The notes under the pieces are model-generated. The model did not search any database. It saw nothing but the letters and a program-made list of their open reading frames with translations, and was not told the DNA's origin. Of a stretch of DNA of 33,366 nucleotides, positions 8,038 through 17,641 are shown piece by piece. The first letter of the stretch is position 1. Each line of letters starts with the position of its first letter. Source of the stretch: Sulfurospirillaceae bacterium. Lineage in GTDB: Bacteria > Campylobacterota > Campylobacteria > Campylobacterales > Sulfurospirillaceae. The position numbers and the translations under genes were made by a program. Location of the stretch: the NCBI GenBank assembly GCA_028693565.1, contig JAQUVE010000013.1, positions 1-33,366 on the forward strand. Reading direction: 5' to 3'.

Positions 8038-8871
8038 ATGCAAATTTCTCTTTCACATGAAATGCTTGCTATAACACTACAAGAAGATGCTAAAACATTC
8101 TATTTTCTCCAGAATTTGGCAGAAAAAAACTTTCAGAAAAAAATTGGACGAAAGAATAAAACAATTATTTTTAAAGAAGAATCAGAGCTTGTACAACGAA
8201 GATATTTTTTAAAACTCATCAGTAAACTTTATCAGAAAAAAAATGATGATCTTTTAATGCGCAATTGTATTGAAAATGCTTTGGATAAAACCATCAAAAT
8301 TACCCTTCTAAAATCAAATCAATTACTCCAGCATATTGATATTAAAATGGACATTGAAGATAACTATGCTGTCGTTTTTTCGATAGGAACGCCCAATACA
8401 TTGTTAACGTCCTATTTAAAAAACTATTTTAAAGACCATTTAGTAAGATTTAGGACCAAAAACAATACAATGACGCTTTATCCAAACTCAGCTCAAACAG
8501 CACACTTAATTGAAAAATTATTGCAACAAAAAGAGTTATTGGGTTGCTTCGTCCATTTTAAATACGATGAAGAAGACTTTCTCACTTACAAATTAAGCCT
8601 TAGAGGTCGAAAATCAAAACGAAATCATCATGGTGCACTTTATTCGCTATTGGAAGAGTATTTTAGTGTGTTAGAGTGTAAAATTGATGATTCATTTGAA
8701 ATCGTTAGAGGAAACTATTTAAAATTAGTCAAAAAGTATCACCCAGATAGTTGTGGTTTACTTGCAGATGATTTACATATAAGATATCTCAAGAAATTTC
8801 AAGAAATTCAATACGCCTATGAGATGATCAAAGTTCACTATAAGAATGAATCTCACCTAAGAATTGCTTAG
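8038..8871 (+). CDS. J-domain (DnaJ-like) protein with C-terminal J domain (track start 8035 is TTG; ATG 8038 preferred)
   Basis: C-terminal ...IVRGNYLKLVKKYHPDSCGLLADDLHIRYLKKFQEIQYAYEMIKVHY with HPD motif; long N-terminal region of unknown function. Confidence 0.8.
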   Translation: MQISLSHEMLAITLQEDAKTFYFLQNLAEKNFQKKIGRKNKTIIFKEESELVQRRYFLKLISKLYQKKNDDLLMRNCIENALDKTIKITLLKSNQLLQHIDIKMDIEDNYAVVFSIGTPNTLLTSYLKNYFKDHLVRFRTKNNTMTLYPNSAQTAHLIEKLLQQKELLGCFVHFKYDEEDFLTYKLSLRGRKSKRNHHGALYSLLEEYFSVLECKIDDSFEIVRGNYLKLVKKYHPDSCGLLADDLHIRYLKKFQEIQYAYEMIKVHYKNESHLRIA

Positions 8872-8874
8872 GTG
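8854..8874. terminator. Hairpin at overlapping convergent stops of J-domain gene and rpoN
   Basis: CACCTAAG-aattg-CTTAGGTG, perfect 8-bp stem; plus-strand TAG 8869-8871 and minus-strand TAA 8868-8870 lie in the right arm. Confidence 0.6.
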
Positions 8875-10145
8875 TTAAATTGTAGTAAATAAAGCTTTTT
8901 GCGTTCCGATGAACTAGCAATATTGAATTGCTGTCTGTACTTTGTTATCGTTCGCCTTACCATTTTGATAGAAAATTGCTTTTCAATCATCTCTAGAAGC
9001 TTAAGGTCACTGAGCGGCTTTAATCTATTTTCTGCTTTGACTAATTCTAACATATACTCTTTAATTGCACTATTGGATATATCTTCCTCTAAAGCAGTGG
9101 CAAAAAATTGTTTTAATGGAATCACACCTCTTTGACATGATAAATATTTCCCCGCTATAGCACGTGATATCGTTGAAGGGTTTCTACCTAAGTCATCAGC
9201 CAAGTCTTTAAGTTTCATAGGTTTAATGGCTTTTCCAAAGAAAAAATCATATTGGTATTCTACGATCATGAGCCCTATTTTATAAAGTGTTGCTTTTCGC
9301 ATTTCCAAAGCATCGACTAAATCTTTTGCATCTTTTATCTTTTGTGCCACAAATAAATGTGTTTCATCAACACCTTCTGTATCAATAATGATTTCAGGAT
9401 AATATGAATCATTGAGTTGAACTTCAATTACACCATTTTTATCATAAACAAAAATATCAGGGATAACCTCTTTTTCATCCTCTAAAAAATCTATTGCTGG
9501 GGGATTTCTAAATCTTTTGATCACTGAAAGTGCTTCATGAAAATGAGGCTCTTTACCAAAAGATTCAATGATTTCAAAATTTTCAATCAACGTTTCAGTT
9601 AAGAGGTAAAGTTCATTATCTATCTCTAAATCTTGCAATTGAAATAAAAACGCCTCTTTAAAATCAATAGCACCAATGCCTAAAGGCTCCAAATAAGCAA
9701 ATCTCTGCCTGATTTTTTCTACCTCGCTAGAGGTAGTATTATATTTTATGGCTATCTCGTGAATAGCACTTTGTTCAAAATAGCCTTCAGAGTTAATATT
9801 TTCGATAATGTCATAAGCAATATTTTGTGAGTTAATAGTTGGGAAAAGTGGAGGATTTACCTGTTCGTATAAGACTTGGAAAAGAGATTTTTTATCAAAA
9901 GTCAATGCCTCAATAGTGCTCGAAACAGAATCTTTTGATATTTGTGAAAAAAAACTCTTTTTTTCAAAACGCTTATCCTCTTTTTCACAACCTGATTTAA
10001 CTTGAATAAAAGGATTTTCTTGAACAAAAGGTTCTAATGTTTCAACCAATGTATCAAGATTCGATTGAAGGATTGGTAGCCAGCCTCTTAAGGTGGATGA
10101 AAATTTTTGTTTGGTGGTTTGTGTTCCAGAAACTCGTAATTTCAA
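8868..10145 (-). CDS. rpoN: RNA polymerase sigma-54 factor
   Basis: RGWLPILQSNLDTLVETLEPFVQENPFIQV N-terminus; LADDLGRNPSTISRAIAGKYLSCQRGVIPLKQFF; RRTITKYRQQFNIASSSERKK (RpoN box-like). Confidence 0.95.
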   Translation of the reverse strand: MKLRVSGTQTTKQKFSSTLRGWLPILQSNLDTLVETLEPFVQENPFIQVKSGCEKEDKRFEKKSFFSQISKDSVSSTIEALTFDKKSLFQVLYEQVNPPLFPTINSQNIAYDIIENINSEGYFEQSAIHEIAIKYNTTSSEVEKIRQRFAYLEPLGIGAIDFKEAFLFQLQDLEIDNELYLLTETLIENFEIIESFGKEPHFHEALSVIKRFRNPPAIDFLEDEKEVIPDIFVYDKNGVIEVQLNDSYYPEIIIDTEGVDETHLFVAQKIKDAKDLVDALEMRKATLYKIGLMIVEYQYDFFFGKAIKPMKLKDLADDLGRNPSTISRAIAGKYLSCQRGVIPLKQFFATALEEDISNSAIKEYMLELVKAENRLKPLSDLKLLEMIEKQFSIKMVRRTITKYRQQFNIASSSERKKLYLLQFNT

Positions 10146-10172
10146 ACGTTCCTACCTATGATTTGAGTATCA

Positions 10173-10895
10173 TTAAAATTTAAAATCTTCACCTAGATAA
10201 TAGGTCTTTACTAGCTTGTTTTGAGCCACTTCATCGCTGGTTCCACTGGCTAGCAAACTTCCATCTTTTAGTACATAAGCTCGATCACAAATAGCTAATG
10301 TTTCACGTACATTGTGATCTGTGATAAGCACACCAATATTAAGGTTTGCGAGTTCTTGCACAATAGCTTGTATATCAGAAACAGCTATAGGATCAACACC
10401 TGCAAAAGGCTCATCTAAAAGTAAAAATTTTGGCTGAAGCACTAAAGAGCGTGCAATTTCACAACGTCTTCTTTCCCCACCACTTAAACTAACACCATTA
10501 CGTTTACGAATCGGCTCGATATTTAAAAGATTTAAAAGCTCTTCAACTCTTTTTTCAGCATCTTCTTTTTTTTCGTAGACGATTTCGGCGGCTAACATAA
10601 TATTATCTTCAACACTCAAATCTTTAAAAATACTTGATTCTTGAGGTAAATAGCCAATACCTAGTTTTGCGCGTTGATGTAAAGGGACAGCTGTTACATT
10701 TTGATTGTCAAAATATACTTCACCTTCACTAGGTGCAATAAGGCCACAAATCATATAAAACATCGTTGTTTTCCCTGCACCATTAGGACCTAGCAGGCCT
10801 ACGACCTCACCACTTTTAACTTCAACAGAAACACCCTTGATAATTTCTGTTTTTTTGATAATCTTTTTTAATTTTTCAATTTTAAGCGTGTGCAT
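10173..10895 (-). CDS. lptB: LPS export ABC transporter ATP-binding protein LptB
   Basis: GLLGPNGAGKTTMFYMICGLI, LSGGERRRCEIARSL, LLDEPFAGVDPIAV; adjacent to rpoN as in many proteobacteria. Confidence 0.93.
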   Translation of the reverse strand: MHTLKIEKLKKIIKKTEIIKGVSVEVKSGEVVGLLGPNGAGKTTMFYMICGLIAPSEGEVYFDNQNVTAVPLHQRAKLGIGYLPQESSIFKDLSVEDNIMLAAEIVYEKKEDAEKRVEELLNLLNIEPIRKRNGVSLSGGERRRCEIARSLVLQPKFLLLDEPFAGVDPIAVSDIQAIVQELANLNIGVLITDHNVRETLAICDRAYVLKDGSLLASGTSDEVAQNKLVKTYYLGEDFKF

Positions 10896-11304
10896 TCATA
10901 TTTACCTTATATGTACGTTTTAAACCATCTATTTCAATATCTATTGTCGTATAAGCCATTGCAAAACGTTGTAGTATTTTTTCAAATGATGTATCACCCC
11001 ACTCTATTAAATGGTATCCCTCGACGTCTAATTTCTCGATAAGCCCTGAGCTTAAAAAACCTTCGCACCCACATTGATAAATATCATAATGAAAAAGTTT
11101 TTGTTCATATTCATGTAAAATTGAAAATGTGGGTGAAGAGATAGCTTCGTTAATCCCTAGCACAGTAGCAAAAGCCTTCACAAACGATGTTTTTCCACTT
11201 GCTAAATTGCCTCTTAAAAGTATAATGCCACCTTGTGGCATTTGATTTACAATCTCTTGTGCAAATGCTGGTAATGTATTAAAATCACAACTTGCTATAT
11301 ACAC
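10882..11304 (-). CDS. tsaE: tRNA threonylcarbamoyladenosine biosynthesis protein TsaE
   Basis: LRGNLASGKTSFVKAFA Walker A, SSPTFSILHEYE, FHYDIYQ, IEWGD motifs. Confidence 0.92.
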   Translation of the reverse strand: MYIASCDFNTLPAFAQEIVNQMPQGGIILLRGNLASGKTSFVKAFATVLGINEAISSPTFSILHEYEQKLFHYDIYQCGCEGFLSSGLIEKLDVEGYHLIEWGDTSFEKILQRFAMAYTTIDIEIDGLKRTYKVNMNAHA

Positions 11305-11306
11305 GT

Positions 11307-12290
11307 TTAGACCATATATGAAACTCTGATAATTTCACTGAGTTTATCCCATGCTTTTTTTGTATCTAATGCTTCTTTCATCATTTCAATACCTTCTTGC
11401 ATATCTCTGGCTTTACCATCCACCATAAGTGCACAAGCGCCATTAAGTAAAACGATATCGCGTTTAGATCCTTTTTCATCGCCCCGAAGAATATCACGTG
11501 TGATATTAGCATTCGTCACACTATCACCACCTTTAATATTTTCAAGCGATGTCAATTTGATGCCATAATGTTCGGGATTGATTTCACCTTGCGTCATAGT
11601 TTCATTTTCAATTAAAACATACTCTGTAATGTCACAAACACTCACTTCGTCTAACCCATCTTTAGAGCTTAGAACAATACTTTTTTGGGTGCCAAGTTGC
11701 TTTAATGCTTGGCTGAACCGATCAATATACTCAACATCAAAAACACCAATTATCTGCTTTTGAGCATTTGCGGGATTGGCTAAAGGACCTAGCATATTAA
11801 AAATGGTACGATGCGATAAGCTTCTGCGAATTGGCATAATGTGTTTCATACACGGATGATGATTCATCGCAAACATAAAAACAAATCCACACTCCTTAAG
11901 CATTGCGATTTGTTTTTCAACGCTTATATCAAGATTGAGTCCTAAACTTCTAAGAACATCTGCACTACCTGATTTACTTGTGGCAGAGCCACTACCATGC
12001 TTAGCTACTTTGCATCCTAGCGAAGCTAATACGATAGATGTGGTTGTTGAGATATTAAACGTTCCACTTTGATCACCACCTGTTCCAACAACGTCAATAA
12101 TTTCATTTTGTAATGATGCTTCTAAGACTAATTTTACACTATGTTCACGCATAACTTTTGCAGCTGCTGCAATCTCATCGGCATTCTCGCCGCGCTCATA
12201 GAGCTCGACCAAAAAGGCTGCTGCATCTTCTGTGCTAAGTTGATTATTAAAAAGTGCATCAAAACGTTTATAAGCTTCAGTATAATTCAT
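11307..12290 (-). CDS. trpD: Anthranilate phosphoribosyltransferase
   Basis: DVVGTGGDQSGTFNISTTTSIVLASLGCKVAKHGSGSATSKSGSADVLRSLG; FNMLGPLANPA. Confidence 0.95.
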   Translation of the reverse strand: MNYTEAYKRFDALFNNQLSTEDAAAFLVELYERGENADEIAAAAKVMREHSVKLVLEASLQNEIIDVVGTGGDQSGTFNISTTTSIVLASLGCKVAKHGSGSATSKSGSADVLRSLGLNLDISVEKQIAMLKECGFVFMFAMNHHPCMKHIMPIRRSLSHRTIFNMLGPLANPANAQKQIIGVFDVEYIDRFSQALKQLGTQKSIVLSSKDGLDEVSVCDITEYVLIENETMTQGEINPEHYGIKLTSLENIKGGDSVTNANITRDILRGDEKGSKRDIVLLNGACALMVDGKARDMQEGIEMMKEALDTKKAWDKLSEIIRVSYMV

Positions 12291-12535
12291 TTAATTTCCC
12301 TCACATATTCATCTTGCAAATTTTTAGGAATGGTTTTGGTAACTGGGATTTGCAACACTTCATAAACAACGTTTCTTTCAAGATAAGCAATACTTAGTTT
12401 ATCACCCACTTTAACATCTTTAGAAGCTTTGGCAACAATGCCATTGATGCTAACAACGCCATTTTTACACATATCTTCTGAAACAGCTCGCCGCTTTGTT
12501 AAATTGACGCTATTTAAAAACTTATCAACTCTCAT
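12287..12535 (-). CDS. RNA-binding S4 domain protein (Hsp15-like)
   Basis: MRVDKFLNSVNLTKRRAVSEDMCKNGVVSINGIVAKASKDVKVGDKL. Confidence 0.9.
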   Translation of the reverse strand: MRVDKFLNSVNLTKRRAVSEDMCKNGVVSINGIVAKASKDVKVGDKLSIAYLERNVVYEVLQIPVTKTIPKNLQDEYVREIK

Positions 12536-12561
12536 AAAACCTCTTCCTTCATTTGGTTGTC

Positions 12562-12567
12562 ATTCTA
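12562..12567 (-). promoter_or_regulatory. Candidate extended -10 (TTTTGATAGAAT) for the S4/trpD/tsaE/lptB/rpoN run
   Basis: Minus-strand TTCTTTTGATAGAATGAC, about 27 nt upstream of ATG 12535. Confidence 0.5.
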
Positions 12568-12651
12568 TCAAAAGAATATTTAAACTCTCTTTTTAAGCTA
12601 ATGTACAAGCCTGCCTCATTGCGCATAAGCAAAGTTTTTAATAACTTTTGA

Positions 12652-12657
12652 TAGTAT
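12652..12657 (+). promoter_or_regulatory. Candidate extended -10 (TTTTGATAGTAT) for argG
   Basis: ACTTTTGATAGTATCAC upstream of argG ATG 12697. Confidence 0.5.
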
Positions 12658-12696
12658 CACAAAATTTTATAAACAAATTTGTAAGGAAATGATACG

Positions 12697-13923
12697 ATGA
12701 AAAAAAGTGTTAAAAAAGTAGTCCTAGCATATTCTGGTGGACTTGATACCAGCATTATTTTAAAATGGCTCCAAGATGAATATAAGTGCGAAGTTGTCAC
12801 ATTTACAGCAGACATCGGTCAAGGTGAAGAATTAGAACCAGCACGTAAAAAAGCCATCTCTTTAGGCATCAAACCTGAAAATATTTTTATTGAAGATTTA
12901 AAAGAAGAATTTGTAAAAGATTATGTATTTCCTATGTTTAGAGCTAATGCTATTTATGAAGGGGAGTACCTTCTTGGAACATCTATTGCACGCCCTTTGA
13001 TTGCAAAAAGACAAGCGGAAATTGCTGCAATGGTTGGTGCTGATGGCGTTAGTCATGGCGCAACCGGTAAAGGCAATGACCAAGTACGTTTTGAACTTGG
13101 CTATTTGAGTATGAATTCGGATTTAGTCATCATTGCTCCATGGCGTGAATGGGATCTTAATTCGCGTGAAAAATTACTTGCTTATGCTGAAAAAAACGGT
13201 ATCAGCATCGAGAAAAAGCCTGGCAAATCACCCTACTCCATGGATGCTAACTTACTTCATATCTCTTATGAGGGTCTTGTACTTGAAAATCCTGCTATGG
13301 AGCCTGAAGAAGATATGTGGCGCTGGACTGTAAGTCCAGAAAATGCGCCAGATAAAGCTGAAGTCATTGAATTAACGTATGAAAAAGGAGATCCTATTGC
13401 TCTTAATGGTGAAAAACTCTCTCCTGCTACTATGCTTACAAAACTCAATGAAATTGGATGTAAACACGGCATCGGAAGAATTGATATCGTTGAAAATCGT
13501 TTCGTTGGAATGAAAAGTCGCGGATGTTATGAAACGCCTGGTGGTACGATTATGCTTCGTGCGCATCGAGCCATTGAGAGCATTACGTTAGATCGTGAAG
13601 CAGCCCATTTTAAAGACGAATTGATGCCACGTTACGCAAAAACAATTTACAACGGCTTCTGGTTTTCACCTGAGCGTGAAATGATGCAAGCAGCAATTGA
13701 TAAATCGCAAGAAAATGTTAATGGTACTGTCAAAATCAAGCTTTATAAAGGCAACGTTTCAGTTATCGGAAGAGATTCAAAAACCAATAATCTTTTCAAT
13801 GAAGCATTTTGTACTTTTGAAGAAGACGAAGTTTACAATCAAAAAGATGCAGAAGGTTTTATTAAACTCAATGCATTACGATTTATTATTAGCGGTAAAA
13901 ATAGAAAAAAACAAGGCAAATAA
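12697..13923 (+). CDS. argG: Argininosuccinate synthase
   Basis: [50 protein letters not shown]. Confidence 0.97.
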   Translation: MKKSVKKVVLAYSGGLDTSIILKWLQDEYKCEVVTFTADIGQGEELEPARKKAISLGIKPENIFIEDLKEEFVKDYVFPMFRANAIYEGEYLLGTSIARPLIAKRQAEIAAMVGADGVSHGATGKGNDQVRFELGYLSMNSDLVIIAPWREWDLNSREKLLAYAEKNGISIEKKPGKSPYSMDANLLHISYEGLVLENPAMEPEEDMWRWTVSPENAPDKAEVIELTYEKGDPIALNGEKLSPATMLTKLNEIGCKHGIGRIDIVENRFVGMKSRGCYETPGGTIMLRAHRAIESITLDREAAHFKDELMPRYAKTIYNGFWFSPEREMMQAAIDKSQENVNGTVKIKLYKGNVSVIGRDSKTNNLFNEAFCTFEEDEVYNQKDAEGFIKLNALRFIISGKNRKKQGK

Positions 13924-13928
13924 TCGCT

Positions 13929-14333
13929 ATGTGTGAATGTAAGGATGAAGAAAAAATGTTAAGTTTGCTTAAAACGGTACAAAATAATTGCGAAATTAGC
14001 TCTGATGAGCTGAATTTTTTACTTGAGTGCAGAGCCAAGCAAAAAGTTGATTTTACACTTATTGATATTCGTGAAATCTTTGAATACTCTGATTCAAGTA
14101 TCAAAGGTACAGATTTACTTCTTCCTACATCTATGATCCATATGAATATGGATCAATTGGCAAAACGAAAGGGTAGCTTTATGATTTTTTACTGTCGAAC
14201 AGGTAATAGAACGGCTCAAATGCTTTTTATGCTTCGTCGCATGGGCTTTACTCACATTGCTCATTTAACTAAAGGCATTGTCAATTTTCGTGGTGAAAAA
14301 CTCAAAAATGCTCCGCTTCCGAAAAATTTGTAA
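13929..14333 (+). CDS. Rhodanese-like domain protein
   Basis: DFTLIDIREIFEY...MIFYCRTGNRTAQMLFMLRRMGFTHIAHLTKGI; active-site loop CRTGNRT. Confidence 0.9.
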   Translation: MCECKDEEKMLSLLKTVQNNCEISSDELNFLLECRAKQKVDFTLIDIREIFEYSDSSIKGTDLLLPTSMIHMNMDQLAKRKGSFMIFYCRTGNRTAQMLFMLRRMGFTHIAHLTKGIVNFRGEKLKNAPLPKNL

Positions 14334-14348
14334 TACAAAGGATACTAT

Positions 14349-14795
14349 ATGAAAGTCTTATTAATTAAAGATGTCAAAGATTTGGGCAAAAAAGGTGAAT
14401 TAAAAGATGTTAAAGACGGTTATGGCCAAAACTTTTTAATTGGCAAAGGCTATGCTCTTCTAGCTACCCATGAAGTTTTAAAAAAATACGAATCAGCACA
14501 ACGAAAAAAAGCAGAAGAAGAAGCATTGGAATTAGCAAATTTACGTACTATTGAAAAAGAACTTGCAACGCTTAAATTAACAATTAAACGTAAATTAGGT
14601 GCCAATGGAAGCTTGTTTGGTGCGGTGACAAAAGATGAAATTGCCCATGAACTAAAAGAACAATATCACCTTGATATTGATAAAAAGAGTATTGAAATCG
14701 ACAATCCTATTAAAATGACAGGAAACTTTGATATTTCTATTAAACTAGGTCATGGCATCCATGCCACACTAGCACTGATTATTGTTGGTGAGTAA
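14349..14795 (+). CDS. rplI: 50S ribosomal protein L9
   Basis: [40 protein letters not shown]. Confidence 0.97.
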   Translation: MKVLLIKDVKDLGKKGELKDVKDGYGQNFLIGKGYALLATHEVLKKYESAQRKKAEEEALELANLRTIEKELATLKLTIKRKLGANGSLFGAVTKDEIAHELKEQYHLDIDKKSIEIDNPIKMTGNFDISIKLGHGIHATLALIIVGE

Positions 14796-14797
14796 CA

Positions 14798-15343
14798 ATG
14801 TTTGAAGCAACCACCATTTTAGCATGCCGTGGTCAAAATCGTGCCGTTATTGGCGGCGATGGCCAAGTGACTTTTGGTAATACCGTTTTAAAAAACAATG
14901 CCACAAAAATACGAAAACTCTATAATGGTAAAATTTTAGCTGGATTCGCAGGTAGTACTGCAGATGCTTTTAATCTATTTGATATGTTTGAGAGTATCCT
15001 GGAACAGAAAAAAGGCGATTTATACAAGTCAGTGATTGAGTTTTCCAAAGAGTGGCGTAAAGATAAAATGCTAAGACGGCTTGAAGCTATGATGATAGTT
15101 TTAGATTGTGAGCATATCTATATTTTAAGTGGAACGGGTGACGTTGTCGAACCGGAAGATGGGAAAATTGCTGCTATTGGTAGCGGGGGTAACTATGCTA
15201 TTTCTGCTGCAAGGGCGCTTGATCGTCATGCAAATTTGGATGAAGAGTCACTTGTTAAAGAGAGTCTAAAAATCGCCAGTGAGTTGTGTATTTATACCAA
15301 CGACCATATCAAAACATTTGTATTGGAAAGTAAAAACGCATGA
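14798..15343 (+). CDS. hslV: ATP-dependent protease subunit HslV
   Basis: [58 protein letters not shown]. Confidence 0.97.
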   Translation: MFEATTILACRGQNRAVIGGDGQVTFGNTVLKNNATKIRKLYNGKILAGFAGSTADAFNLFDMFESILEQKKGDLYKSVIEFSKEWRKDKMLRRLEAMMIVLDCEHIYILSGTGDVVEPEDGKIAAIGSGGNYAISAARALDRHANLDEESLVKESLKIASELCIYTNDHIKTFVLESKNA

Positions 15344-16665
15344 ATTTAACACCAAAAGAAATTGTAGCCTACTTGGATGAGTATATTATCGGACAATTTA
15401 ATGCGAAAAAAGCTATTGCTATAGCCCTTCGTAATCGCTATAGAAGATTGAAACTTGAAGACGATATGGCTGAAGAAGTGATGCCAAAAAATATTTTAAT
15501 GATTGGCTCAACGGGTGTAGGTAAAACTGAAATTGCCAGACGTATGGCAAAAATGCTAGGCCTTCCTTTTGTTAAAGTGGAAGCTAGTAAATATACTGAA
15601 GTTGGTTTTGTAGGCCGTGATGTAGAGTCCATGGTTCGTGATTTGATGATGGCTTCAATCAATTTAGTCAAAGCCGAACATCGTGAAAAAAACCGTGACA
15701 ATATTGATGAATATGTTGAAAAAACAATTATAGAAAAGCTTTTACCACCACTGCCTAAAGGTGTTAGTGAAGAAAAAAAAGCGGATTATGAAAAAAGTTT
15801 TGAAAGGATGCGTCAAAAATTTCGTGCAAAAGAGATGGATGAACTCAAAGTCGAAGTTGAACTGTCGCAAGGAAATTCTGATTTAGGCGATTCTTCCTTA
15901 CCCCCTGAAATGATCAAAGTGCAAGAATCATTTATTAAGATATTGGGTAGTGGTCAAAATAGTATTAAAAAAGAGATGAAAGTTAAAGATGCTAAAGAAG
16001 CCCTTAAGCATGAAGCAAGTGAGAAATTACTTGATATTGAAGCTGTGAAAACTGAAGCAAGAGAGCGATGCCAAAACGGTGGCATTATTTTTATAGACGA
16101 GATTGATAAAATTGCTGTTAGTGCTTCTGCTTCACACCGCAGTGACCCTAGTAAAGAAGGTGTTCAAAGAGATTTATTACCTATCGTTGAAGGCTCTGAT
16201 GTCAATACTAAGTTTGGAACCATTAAAACAGACCATATTCTTTTTATCTCTGCAGGTGCGTTTCATGTCAGTAAGCCAAGTGATTTGATTCCTGAGTTGC
16301 AAGGTCGTTTCCCTTTGCGAGTTGAGCTCAATTCACTCACGGAAGATATTTTATATAAAATTTTAACACAACCAAAAAATTCCTTATTGCGCCAGTATGA
16401 AGCACTCTTAAATACTGAAGGTGTGAAATTAGTTTTTGAAGATGAGGCAATTTCAGCTATTGCAAAAATTGCTCAAATGACCAATGAAAAAACTGAAGAT
16501 ATTGGTGCCCGTAGACTTCATACTATTATTGAAAAAGTAATAGAAGATATTAGTTTTACTGCAGATGAACATGCTGGCAAAAGTATACATGTCACTAAAG
16601 ACTTAGTTCATGAAAAACTTGATGCTATTGTTGAAGACGAAGATAGTAGTCGATATATTTTATAA
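15340..16665 (+). CDS. hslU: ATP-dependent protease ATPase subunit HslU
   Basis: [62 protein letters not shown] overlap with hslV. Confidence 0.97.
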   Translation: MNLTPKEIVAYLDEYIIGQFNAKKAIAIALRNRYRRLKLEDDMAEEVMPKNILMIGSTGVGKTEIARRMAKMLGLPFVKVEASKYTEVGFVGRDVESMVRDLMMASINLVKAEHREKNRDNIDEYVEKTIIEKLLPPLPKGVSEEKKADYEKSFERMRQKFRAKEMDELKVEVELSQGNSDLGDSSLPPEMIKVQESFIKILGSGQNSIKKEMKVKDAKEALKHEASEKLLDIEAVKTEARERCQNGGIIFIDEIDKIAVSASASHRSDPSKEGVQRDLLPIVEGSDVNTKFGTIKTDHILFISAGAFHVSKPSDLIPELQGRFPLRVELNSLTEDILYKILTQPKNSLLRQYEALLNTEGVKLVFEDEAISAIAKIAQMTNEKTEDIGARRLHTIIEKVIEDISFTADEHAGKSIHVTKDLVHEKLDAIVEDEDSSRYIL

Positions 16666-16674
16666 AGTGAGATA

Positions 16675-17574
16675 ATGCAAAATAAAACAAACCCTACAAA
16701 AGCTGGTTATGTTGCCGTCATTGGAAGACCGAATGCCGGCAAAAGTTCTCTTCTTAATTGGTTAATTGGCGAGAGATTAGCACTGGTTTCACACAAAGCA
16801 AATGCTACACGTAAACGTTTAAATGTTATTGCAATGCATGAGAGTACACAAATTATTTTTATAGATACTCCAGGTATTCATGAACAGGAAAGATTGCTTA
16901 ACCAGTTTATGCTTGAAGAAGCTATGAAGGCTATGGGGGATTGTGATTTAATTCTTTTTTTAGCGCCTGTAAGTGATAAAATACAACACTATATTGATTT
17001 TTTAGCACTCAACAAAAATAATACTCCTCATATCGTTTTACTCACAAAAGTTGATACTGTTTCTCAAACAGCCCTTTTTGATAAAATAACAGAATACCAA
17101 GTTTATCAAGATAAATTTCTTGCTCTCATCCCCGCATCTATCAAAAAAGGTTTTTCACGTGATTATCTTTTATCGACTATTGCAAAAGAAATGCCTGAAC
17201 ATCCTTATTTGTACGATCCCGAGATTTTAACAACTGAAATGGCTAAAGATATTTACAAAGAGTTAATCCGTGAAGCTATTTTTGAGAATACAAGTGACGA
17301 AATTCCCTATTTTGCCGATGTAATTGTTGATAAAGTTGAAGAAAAAGATACAATCGATAATATTTATGCTACAATAATTGTTGATAAAAAGAGCCAAAAG
17401 GGCATATTAATAGGAAAAAATGGCCAAACTATCAAACGAATTGGCTCACATGCAAGAGCTTCTATTGAAGAACTAACACAAAAACGTCTTTTTTTGAAAC
17501 TTGTTGTTGTCGTCAAGCAAGGTTGGAGTCAAGATAAAGAAATATTGAAAAAAATTGGTTATATTATTCAATAA
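16675..17574 (+). CDS. era: GTPase Era
   Basis: GYVAVIGRPNAGKSSLLNWLIGERLALVSHKANATRKR, DTPGIHE, C-terminal KH domain GKNGQTIKRIGSHARASIEEL. Confidence 0.96.
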   Translation: MQNKTNPTKAGYVAVIGRPNAGKSSLLNWLIGERLALVSHKANATRKRLNVIAMHESTQIIFIDTPGIHEQERLLNQFMLEEAMKAMGDCDLILFLAPVSDKIQHYIDFLALNKNNTPHIVLLTKVDTVSQTALFDKITEYQVYQDKFLALIPASIKKGFSRDYLLSTIAKEMPEHPYLYDPEILTTEMAKDIYKELIREAIFENTSDEIPYFADVIVDKVEEKDTIDNIYATIIVDKKSQKGILIGKNGQTIKRIGSHARASIEELTQKRLFLKLVVVVKQGWSQDKEILKKIGYIIQ

Positions 17575-17586
17575 AAAGAAGTATGC

Positions 17587-17592
17587 TATAAT
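17587..17592 (+). promoter_or_regulatory. Candidate extended -10 (TATGCTATAAT) upstream of transformation-system-like operon
   Basis: GTATGCTATAATATT, about 50 nt upstream of ATG 17642. Confidence 0.6.
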
Positions 17593-17641
17593 ATTTTGTT
17601 TAAAAAAGATAATAAATTTTTAAAATAAAGAGGTTTTGAAA

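Noticed and set aside
12974-12992. TTGGAACATCTATTGCACG inside argG, a GG-N10-GC sigma-54-like match
   Set aside because: Encodes the conserved LLGTSIARP motif of argininosuccinate synthase, so the DNA match is explained by protein constraint; no nearby downstream gene start
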